Shown: positions 55,554 through 64,000 of the stretch, piece by piece
Numbering within the stretch: position 1 is the stretch's first letter
Layout: the number at the start of each line of letters is the position of its first letter
Source of the DNA: Planctomycetota bacterium
Lineage (GTDB): Bacteria; Planctomycetota; UBA1135; GCA-002686595
Assembly (NCBI GenBank): GCA_016779205.1
Contig: JADHOC010000014.1
Span: forward strand, 62,001 to 126,000
DNA: 64,000 bases
Reading direction: 5' to 3'
Notes under the pieces: model-generated
Seen by the model: only the letters and a program-made list of their open reading frames with translations
Databases searched by the model: none
Told to the model about the DNA's origin: nothing
Translations under genes and position numbers: made by a program

Positions 55554-57071
55554 ATGCCCGAGCCGTCCACCCCTGACCCTCCCGCCGGGGGCGCCCCTGA
55601 GGCCTCCAGCGGGGCGTCCAGCGCCGAGTCGGGCGCACCGCGCGTGGACGAGTATCCCCTTCGCGGGGCCCCGAACTGGTTCCACGGGCTGATCGGCATG
55701 GTGCGCTGGTCGGTCCTGAAGGGGCCGTCCACGGTGGCGGACCGCCGGCTGAGCGAGGTCAACCTGCACTGGCTGATCCACCTGCGGTGGGCGGCCATCG
55801 CGGGGCAGCTGATCACCATCCTCGTGGTGCGGTACAGCCTCGACGTCGAGATCCCGCTGCCGGCGCTCTTCACGATCCTCCTCGTGGAGTTCGGCACCAA
55901 CGCGGGGCTGCTCCTGTTCCAGCAGAACGAACTGCAAATGCGGGAGTCGGACGCGGGGGAGGGGCCGAACGAGTTCACCGACCGCAGGCTACAGCTCGTC
56001 AAGCTGGGCGTGACCCTGCTGGACATCGGGCTGCTCGCGACGCTGCTCTCCCTCACGGGCGGGGCCACCAATCCGTTCTGCGGCTTCCTCCTGGTGCACG
56101 TGGCGCTCGGCTCCGTGCTCCTGCCCCTTCGACACTCGCTGGTGGCGGTCGGGGCGCTGGGCCTCGCCATGATCATGATCATGGAGTACGCCATGCCGGT
56201 GCCCGCCCTGGACGCCAACCCCGCGCTTCGGGGGTGGGGCACGGTGGTCGCGCTCTCCCTCACCTCTCTCCTGACGGTGCTGTTCGTGAACCGCGTGGTG
56301 TCCACCCTCGCCACCCGGGCCCAGCAGCTACAGTCGGAGCGTGGTCGCCGCGAGCGCCAGCGTCACCTCGAGGCGCTCGGCACCCTCGCGGCGGGCGCGG
56401 CCCACGAGCTCGGCACCCCCCTCTCGACCATCGCGCTGGTGGCCAAGGAGCTGGAGCTGGCGCTGGAGCAGGAGCCCGCGGTGGGCGACGCCGTGACGGC
56501 GGACGCGCGGCTCATCCGCGACGAGGTCGCCCGCTGCCGCCGGATCCTCAACCGGATGTCGGCCACGGCCGGGGATCGAGTGGGCGAGGCCATGACGAAC
56601 ATGAGCGCCCGCGACCTCGCCGAGATCATCGTCGGGGAGATGGCGGCCGCGGAGCGCGTGGAGGTCGACGTGATGGAGGTCGCCGATGGCGCGGCCCTTG
56701 AGCTCCCGCGGGAGGGCCTCGCCACGGCCATCCGCGCCATCGTGCAGAACGGCATCGACGCGTCGCCCCCCGACGCCACCGTACGCCTGCGGGTGGTGCG
56801 GGAGGAGTCCGCGCTCATCGTCACGGTGGGGGACCGGGGTTCGGGGATGACCGCTGAGGAGGCGGAGCGCGCGCTCGAGCCCTTCTTCACCACCAAGGAC
56901 GTCGGCAGCGGAATGGGCCTCGGGCTCTACCTGGCGAGTTCCTTCGTGGAGGACCTCGGCGGCAAGATCGAGATCCACTCCGCGCCGGGGCTCGGCACGG
57001 TGGTCGGCCTGGTCCTGCCGCTCGCGAAGTCGGGCGAGCTGACGGTGACGACCCACAGCGGGATGCGTTGA
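55554..57071 (+). CDS. regB: RegB/PrrB/ActS-type redox-sensing histidine kinase
   Basis: A 505-residue sensor kinase with about six N-terminal helices. It carries the RegB quinone-site motif GGATNPF (residues 169-175), the H-box AAGAAHELGTPLSTIA (His284), the redox Cys in LIRDEVARCRRIL (Cys328, equivalent to RegB Cys265), and catalytic boxes AIVQNGIDASP (N) and GDRGSGMTAEE, FFTTKDVGSGMGLGLYL (G1, F and G2). This set is diagnostic of RegB. It senses quinone and thiol redox state and phosphorylates RegA. ATG at 55554 is chosen over the GTG at 55461. Confidence 0.9.
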   Translation: MPEPSTPDPPAGGAPEASSGASSAESGAPRVDEYPLRGAPNWFHGLIGMVRWSVLKGPSTVADRRLSEVNLHWLIHLRWAAIAGQLITILVVRYSLDVEIPLPALFTILLVEFGTNAGLLLFQQNELQMRESDAGEGPNEFTDRRLQLVKLGVTLLDIGLLATLLSLTGGATNPFCGFLLVHVALGSVLLPLRHSLVAVGALGLAMIMIMEYAMPVPALDANPALRGWGTVVALSLTSLLTVLFVNRVVSTLATRAQQLQSERGRRERQRHLEALGTLAAGAAHELGTPLSTIALVAKELELALEQEPAVGDAVTADARLIRDEVARCRRILNRMSATAGDRVGEAMTNMSARDLAEIIVGEMAAAERVEVDVMEVADGAALELPREGLATAIRAIVQNGIDASPPDATVRLRVVREESALIVTVGDRGSGMTAEEAERALEPFFTTKDVGSGMGLGLYLASSFVEDLGGKIEIHSAPGLGTVVGLVLPLAKSGELTVTTHSGMR

Positions 57072-57086
57072 GCGACATTCCGCCGC
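57072..57086 (+). promoter_or_regulatory. RegA/RegR-type box between regB and regA
   Basis: GCGACATTCCGCCGC fits, at every defined position, the GNGRCRTTNNGNCGC consensus as I recall it for RegR/RegA boxes. It begins on the base after the regB stop and lies 135 bases before the regA start. Binding and autoregulation are inferences. Confidence 0.55.
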
Positions 57087-57220
57087 GGAGATGGGGCGGC
57101 TTGTCGCACCGCGGCGCATCGTCTGACGCGAATTGCCACGGAGGCCTATGCTGGAACTACGGAATCCGTTGATCCTCTCGTCCACGTGGTGCGAATCGCC
57201 GCGTGGCAAGGAGGCCACCC

Positions 57221-57826
57221 GTGATCATGACTGAACTCTCTATGGACCCTGCATCGGCTCTCAACGTGGACGCGAGGTCCATGCTCATCGTGGACGACGA
57301 TGAGATCTTCCGCGAGCGACTCGCCCGCGCGCTCCGTGAGCGCGGCTTCGAGGTTCGTACCGCGGACGGCTTCGACCAGGCCGTCGCCCTCGCCACGTCC
57401 GACTCCCCCGAGTACGCCGTCCTCGACCTCCGCATGCCCGGGAAGGGCGGCCTCGAGGTCCTGAAGGCTCTGAACGGGATTGACGGCGGCACCCGCGCCA
57501 TCATCCTGACCGGCTACGGCGCCATCGCCACGGCCGTGGAGGCTGTCCGGCTTGGCGCGGTCAACTTCATCCCCAAGCCCGCGGACGCGGACGACGTGGT
57601 CGCCGCCTTCGAGAAGTACGAGCGTGGGGACACCGCCGATGGCCCGGCCGTCACCTCCTCCTATCGGGCGCCGTCCCTGGCGCGCATGGAGTGGGAGCAC
57701 ATCCAGCGGGTCCTCTCCGACTGCGGCGGCAACATCTCCGAGTCCGCCCGGCGCCTCGGAATCCACCGTCGCTCCCTGCAGCGCAAGCTCCAGCGGAACG
57801 CTCCCCAGGAGCGCGGCAAGTCCTGA
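57221..57826 (+). CDS. regA: RegA/PrrA/ActR-type response regulator
   Basis: A 201-residue two-domain regulator. The receiver has LIVDDDEIFRERLARALRERGF, phosphoacceptor Asp69 in YAVLDLRMPGKGG, the Thr in IILTGYGAIATAV and the Lys in VNFIPKP. The Fis-like HTH reads WEHIQRVLSDCGGNISESARRLGIHRRSLQRKLQRN, the typical RegA DNA-binding helix pair. GTG at 57221 is preferred because AAGGAGG lies six bases upstream; ATG at 57227 is an alternative. Paired with regB, it is positioned to control the respiratory genes that follow. Confidence 0.93.
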   Translation: MIMTELSMDPASALNVDARSMLIVDDDEIFRERLARALRERGFEVRTADGFDQAVALATSDSPEYAVLDLRMPGKGGLEVLKALNGIDGGTRAIILTGYGAIATAVEAVRLGAVNFIPKPADADDVVAAFEKYERGDTADGPAVTSSYRAPSLARMEWEHIQRVLSDCGGNISESARRLGIHRRSLQRKLQRNAPQERGKS

Positions 57827-57887
57827 ACTGAGCCAGAGGGCCAGCTGGGGGAGGGTCGCCCGCCCGTCCTTCCCATCGCCCATCCGG

Positions 57888-57929
57888 TCGGGGCGCGGAG
57901 TTCACGAGCTCCGCGCCCCGATCGTCGTT
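57888..57929 (+). terminator. Intrinsic terminator after regA
   Basis: TCGGGGCGCGGAG (57888-57900) pairs exactly with CTCCGCGCCCCGA (57909-57921) around an eight-base loop, followed by TCGTCGTTTGT. It ends the regBA transcript before the act operon. Confidence 0.75.
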
Positions 57930-58387
57930 TGTGGGGCCCTGGCGCTCGGTCCGGAGGGGCGGAACGCCCGGATCCGGCGGGGCCGCCCCGGCTCGCCGCC
58001 GGGGTCTCCACCGGGGTCTCCACCGGGGGCGAGGCCGAGGCTCGCTGGCAGGGGGGGGGCGCGACGCTTCGGCGCAGCCTTCTTGCGACCGGTTCTCAAC
58101 TGGCGCCATCCCAGGGGGAGAGTGGATGCGATCGGCCGCCGCGCGACCGTTGCTCCCGCCTGGAGTTTCCTTCGATTGCGAGGCGTTCGGAGATTCCAGA
58201 CGGGGTCCAAGGTCACTATTCTGTTCGCGACTGAACAGCGTTCTCCTCCCGCCACGGCGTGGAGGCGGCCGCGTCTCAGCCCAGCGCGCGGGCTGCTCCC
58301 GTGCGCACAACCGCCACCCCTCATCCTGTCGCGACGGCCCGACGGCTCCCCCCGTCCAACGTCCTCGGCAGACTGCGCTTGCGCACC
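57930..58387 (+). promoter_or_regulatory. Non-coding leader region of the act operon
   Basis: No convincing gene lies here. It holds a two-and-a-half copy 12-bp repeat of CCGGGGTCTCCA (57999-58028), a RegA-like box GCGACGCTTCGGCGC (58061-58075, one mismatch to the regA box consensus), a weak -10-like TATTCT (58217-58222), and CTGTTCGCGACTGAACAG (58221-58238), an inverted repeat with 6-bp arms that could be an operator. The long leader before actA suggests regulated transcription. Confidence 0.45.
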
Positions 58388-59038
58388 ATGACGACCTTCC
58401 ACTTCCCGCGCTGGACCAACCACTTCAAGCTCCTGATCCCGGCGGGTGCCCTCGGCGGGGCGCTCTACGCGATCGTGTTTGTGTGGATCGGCTTCTCTCC
58501 GAAGACCCTCGCGGTCGGCTACGCGCCGGAGCAACCGATTCCTTACAGCCACGCCCTGCACGCAGGGGAGCTCGGCATCGACTGCCGGTACTGCCACAAC
58601 ACGGTGGAGGACGCGGCGCACGCCGCGATCCCGCCGACGGCGACCTGCATGAACTGCCACACGAACATCCGCCCCGACAGCCCCAAGCTCGCCGCGCTCA
58701 GGGAGTCGTGGAAGTCGGGTGACCCGGTCGAGTGGGTTCGCGTGCACGACATCGCCGACTACGCCTACTTCAACCACTCGGCCCACGTGCGCCGCGGCGT
58801 GTCCTGCGTCTCCTGCCACGGTCGCGTGGACCAGATGGAGGTCGTGAGCCAGCAGGAGCCCCTGTCCATGGGGTGGTGCCTCGAGTGCCACCGCAACCCG
58901 GAGCCGCACCTGCGGCCCCTCGATCAGGTCACCAACCTCGGCTGGGAGCCCCCGGCCGAAGGCGTTGACCCCTCGACCCTCTTCTACACGCCGGAAGAGA
59001 TTCACCCCCGCGAGACCTGCAGCACCTGTCACCGCTGA
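58388..59038 (+). CDS. actA: Alternative complex III pentaheme cytochrome c subunit ActA
   Basis: A 216-residue protein with one N-terminal helix ([22 protein letters not shown]) and five heme sites: CRYCH, CMNCH, CVSCH, CLECH and CSTCH. The layout matches ActA of alternative complex III, the quinol:cytochrome c oxidoreductase that replaces the bc1 complex. It lies in the membrane facing the periplasm and passes electrons to a soluble cytochrome or directly to an oxidase. It heads the act operon. Confidence 0.95.
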   Translation: MTTFHFPRWTNHFKLLIPAGALGGALYAIVFVWIGFSPKTLAVGYAPEQPIPYSHALHAGELGIDCRYCHNTVEDAAHAAIPPTATCMNCHTNIRPDSPKLAALRESWKSGDPVEWVRVHDIADYAYFNHSAHVRRGVSCVSCHGRVDQMEVVSQQEPLSMGWCLECHRNPEPHLRPLDQVTNLGWEPPAEGVDPSTLFYTPEEIHPRETCSTCHR

Positions 59039-59176
59039 TTCGCGACCTCTGCTCCGCGGCCGCCTGAGGCCGGAGCTCGTCTCTTCCCGTCCCACACCGC
59101 CATTTCCGGCGCTCGCCCCGAACGGGGCGCCAACCCCAACATCCTCGCGCGAGGCCTAGAAGCTGAGCGCGCCAAG

Positions 59177-62100
59177 ATGAGCGACATCCTCGACGATCCG
59201 AACGCCGAGTCGAAGCCTGCAGTCTGGCAGTCACTTCGAGAGTTCGATGGGTCCCTCGACCGTGCCGCAGCCGATTCCGACTCCGATCAGGACGTCGCGA
59301 ACTTCGTCGGCCGTGAGTTCCCGACCGACGACTTCGATCAACTGAACGAAGTCGATCGGCGCCGCTTCTTCCAGATCCTGGGAGCCTCGGCCGCCCTCGC
59401 GGGCGCCTCGAGCTGCCGCTGGGAGCGAGAGGAGATCCTCCCGTACGCGGTGCGCCCCGAGGAGACGATCCCCGGGAAGCCCAAGTACTACGCCTCGGTC
59501 CTCGACCTCGCCGGCGCCGCGCGCCCGGTGACGGTCACCAGCTACGACGGGCGGCCGGTCAAGGTCGAGCCCAACACGCTGGTGGGCCAGGGAACGGACG
59601 TCTACAGCCAGGCGGAGGTCCTCGGGTTCTACGACCCCGACCGTAGCCAGGGTGTCCTCAAGCGCACCGAGCAGCGGCTCTATAACGGGGCCTCCTACGG
59701 CGACGCCATCGCGGCCATGAAGGAGGCCGCTGCGGCCGGCGGCATGGCGGTGCTCGCCTCGACGCACAGCTCGCCGACCCTGGCGCGGCTCGGCGGCGAC
59801 CTCGCCGCCAGCGGTGCCGACTGGGTCTGGTGGTCGCCGGTGGGCCGGGACAGCGAGCTCGCGGGGGCCCAGATGGCCTTCGGCAAGCCGGTCCGAACCC
59901 ACTACGACCTCTCCAAGGCCGACGTGGTGGTCAGCCTCGACGGGGACTTCCTCAACGGCCACCCCGACTCCGTCCGGATGTCCGCGGACTTCGCGGCCCG
60001 CCGTGAGCCGGAGCTGGGGGACATGTCCCGCCTCTACGCCATCGAGAGCCGCTTCTCCACCACGGGCGTGGTCTCCGACCACCGCCTCCCGGTGAAGAGC
60101 TCGGACGCCGGAGCGATCCTCCAGCTGATCGAGGCCGGCCTCGGCATGGGCACCCCCGGCGCCCGCGCCGCGGCGCTCGGCAAGAACGAGAAGGTGGCGG
60201 CCTTCGTCAAGGCGGTGGCCGACGACATGAAGGGCGCCAAGGGGCGCTGCGTGATCATCCCTGGCGTCAACCAGCCGGCCGAGGTCCACGCCCACGTCCA
60301 CGCGGTGAACGCCGCCATGGGCGCGGTGGGCACCACGGTGTCCTACACCGACGAGCCCGCCGCTGGCGCCACCGACGCCGGGCTCGCCGCCCTGGTCGCC
60401 GGGATGCGCTCGGGCGAGGTCAAGTCGCTGCTGATCATCGGCGGCAACCCCGCCTACGACGCCCCGGCGGACCTGGACTTCTCCGGCGCGGCCGAGAACG
60501 TGATGGTCTTCCACCACGGGCTCTACCGTGACGAGACCGCGGCCATGTCCGACTGGCACATGCCCGCCGCGCACTGGCTCGAGTCCTGGGGCGACGCCCG
60601 CTCCTGGGACGGCTCGGCCCACATCGCCCAGCCGCTGATCAAGCCGATCGCCGGCGGCATGAGCGCCATCGAGCTGTGCGCCGCGCTGCTCGGCCGCGAG
60701 GGCGACGCCCGCGCCGAGGTGCGCGCGACCTTCGACGCCATGGGGCTGGCCGGCAACGGCGAGGCTCGCTTCCGCCAGGCGATCCACGACGGCGTCGTGG
60801 ACGGCACCCGGATGGCGGCACTCGACCTCACGGTCGGCTCTCTCCCGGCGATCGCCGAGGGCAGCGACGGGACGGAGATCACCTTCTTCCCCTGCCCGAA
60901 GGTGTTCGACGGCCGCTTCGCCAACAACGGCTGGCTGCAGGAGCTCCCGGACTTCACCACGAAGATGACCTGGGACAACGCGGTCATGATCGGGAAGAAG
61001 ACCGCCGACGGCATGGGGGTGACGACCGGAGACATGGTCCAGGTCACCCTCAACGGGCGGACCCTGGAGGCCGCGGCCTTCGTGGCCGTCGGGCAGGCCG
61101 AGGACAGCCTCGCGATCTCCCTGGGCTACGGCCGTCGCGCCGCTGGCCTGGTGGCCGGCTCCGACAAGGCCGAGGTGAGCGCGGCGGGCTTCGACGCCTA
61201 CGCCCTGCGCGGCACCGACGGGATGGGGATCGCCACCGGCGCTTCCATCGCGAAGGGGTCCGGCGACTACACGTTCGCCACCACCCAGGAGCACCACCTG
61301 ATCGACGCCATCGGCATGAAGGGGCGCCGCGAGCGCCTCTACAAGCTGGCCATGGAGGGCACCGAGGAGCAGTGGAAGGAGGACCCGAACTTCACCGAGC
61401 ACGTCTATCACGTGCCGAAGCTCACCTCGCTGTTCGACCAGAAGGTCTACGACGGCACCCACCAGTGGGGGATGACCATCGACCTGTCGACGTGCAACGG
61501 CTGCAACGCCTGCGTCGTCGCGTGCCAGTCGGAGAACAACATCCCGATCGTCGGCAAGGAGCAGGTCAAGCGCGGCCGTGAGATGCACTGGATGCGCATT
61601 GACCTCTACTTCCAGGGCGACGCCGACGAGGCCTCGACCGTGGACGCGGTCACCCAGCCGATCAACTGCCTGCAGTGCGAGAACGCGCCCTGCGAGCAGG
61701 TCTGCCCGGTTGCGGCCACGGTGCACGGCGAGGAAGGGACCAACGACATGGTCTACAACCGCTGCATCGGCACGCGCTACTGCGGTAACAACTGCCCGGT
61801 GAAGGTGCGGCGCTTCAACTACTTCCACTACACGAAGTACATGGACAAGCCGGAGCACAAGCGGCTCCAGCTGGCGCAGAACCCGAACGTCACGGTCCGC
61901 AGCCGGGGCGTCATGGAGAAGTGCACCTACTGCATGCAGCGGATCTCGGAGGCGCGCATCACCGCGCGCAACGAGGACCGCAAGATCCGCGACGGTGAGG
62001 TCATCACGGCCTGCCAGGCGGCGTGCGCCTCGGGCGCCATCAACTTCGGTGACCTGACCGACCCCGAGTCGAAGGTCTCGAAGAAGCAGGCCCTGGGCCG

Positions 62101-62327
62101 GGACTACTCCATGCTGGCGGAGCTCAACATCCGCCCGCGGACCCAGTACCTCGCGCGAATCTCGAACCCGAACGAGGGCCTCGCGGAGGCCATGCCCCAG
62201 GGCGTGAAGGGCCGCGAGGACTACGACCCCGCGACCTACGGCCAGGGCGACCACGGCCACCGCGGCCATCAGCACGGCCCGGACGACGTCCACGGCGACA
62301 GCCACAACGGTGAGGAGGCAACCAGCC

Positions 62328-62341
<14 letters not shown>
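59177..62341 (+). CDS. actB: Alternative complex III iron-sulfur molybdopterin-oxidoreductase-like subunit ActB (fused)
   Basis: A 1054-residue protein. A twin-arginine-like signal appears as [22 protein letters not shown]. The first 750 residues resemble a molybdopterin oxidoreductase but in ActB the cofactor is normally lost. The C-terminal 300 residues are a ferredoxin-like subunit with four cysteine clusters: [35 protein letters not shown] and CTYCMQ...CQAAC. In some bacteria ActB1 and ActB2 are separate; here they are one gene. The His-rich tail ([18 protein letters not shown]) is unusual. Confidence 0.93.
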
Positions 62342-63803
<1,462 letters not shown>

Positions 63804-63833
63804 GCCGTCAACGACTCAACGGAGCTGAAACAG

Positions 63834-64000
63834 ATGTCAGACCAGAAGAAGAACGACGAGATCCACGGGGTCGTCGCCTACTTCGACGATGTCGATAGCG
63901 TGATGTCCGCGGCCCGCAAGGTCCGCGACGCTGGGTACAAGAAGTGGGACGCCTACACGCCCTTCCCGGTCCACGGGATCGATGAGGCGATGGGGACCAA
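63834..64000 (+). CDS. actD: Alternative complex III subunit ActD (DUF3341), N-terminal part cut by window edge
   Basis: The first 55 codons: MSDQKKNDEIHGVVAYFDDVD, then AARKVRDAGYKKWDAYTPFPVHGID. This is the start of a DUF3341/ActD protein, a membrane-associated act subunit. The gene continues past the right edge. Further act genes (actE, actF) and a terminal oxidase usually follow in this cluster type. Confidence 0.9.
   Translation, partial: MSDQKKNDEIHGVVAYFDDVDSVMSAARKVRDAGYKKWDAYTPFPVHGIDEAMGT

Noticed and set aside
57999-58028. Short direct repeats as a CRISPR or iteron
   Set aside because: Only two and a half copies of a 12-bp unit without spacers; more likely simple slippage.

Overview
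This 64 kb window is gene-dense, very GC-rich bacterial DNA. Its content points to a planctomycete (phylum Planctomycetota), probably a marine or aquatic lineage rich in large secreted proteins. The evidence is a giant PVC-type heme protein (dehydrogenase-like propeller, NPCBM-like domain, cytochrome c, DUF1080), FG-GAP/VCBS proteins, choice-of-anchor/parallel beta-helix proteins, carboxypeptidase-regulatory repeats, and an alternative complex III operon. The phylum call is inferred from gene content; no rRNA or tRNA gene was seen to test it.

Layout. 1-9.1 kb: the 5' end of a ComM/YifB ATPase gene, an arsenosugar-type pair (CMD-family peroxidase-like protein plus ArsS radical SAM enzyme), a lipoprotein amidase, a coupled minus-strand operon (dienoyl-CoA-reductase-like SDR, MurQ, a 50-residue membrane protein), a PaaZ-like aldehyde dehydrogenase, a two-domain esterase, a VOC protein and a small hypothetical. 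9.2-15.8 kb: the PVC-type heme protein, then a porin / FMN-binding protein / four-helix membrane protein operon behind two Fur-like boxes, which looks like an iron-regulated extracytoplasmic flavin redox system. 15.8-22.0 kb: a coupled PDZ and FG-GAP secretome operon and an ABC-2 exporter. 22.1-28.3 kb: a HEAT-repeat secreted protein that lies in the same uninterrupted frame as ComEC, then coaD, ridA and ychF. 28.4-39.4 kb: two secreted proteins sharing an unrecognised C-terminal module, a DEDDh exonuclease, a large regulatory-domain protein, modABC, crcB and a lipid kinase.

39.4-55.4 kb: two complete oligopeptide (Opp/Dpp) ABC operons facing away from each other around a beta-lactamase-fold lipoprotein gene. 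Their membrane subunits carry large extra extracytoplasmic insertions. A structured non-coding stretch with an intrinsic terminator lies beyond the first operon.

55.5-64 kb: a RegB/PrrB-type redox sensor kinase and RegA/PrrA-type response regulator directly precede alternative complex III genes actA, actB, actC and the start of actD. A sequence fitting the RegA/RegR box sits between regB and regA, and a one-mismatch copy lies before actA, so redox control of the respiratory operon can be proposed from the sequence. No tRNA, rRNA, CRISPR array, transposase or phage gene was found.
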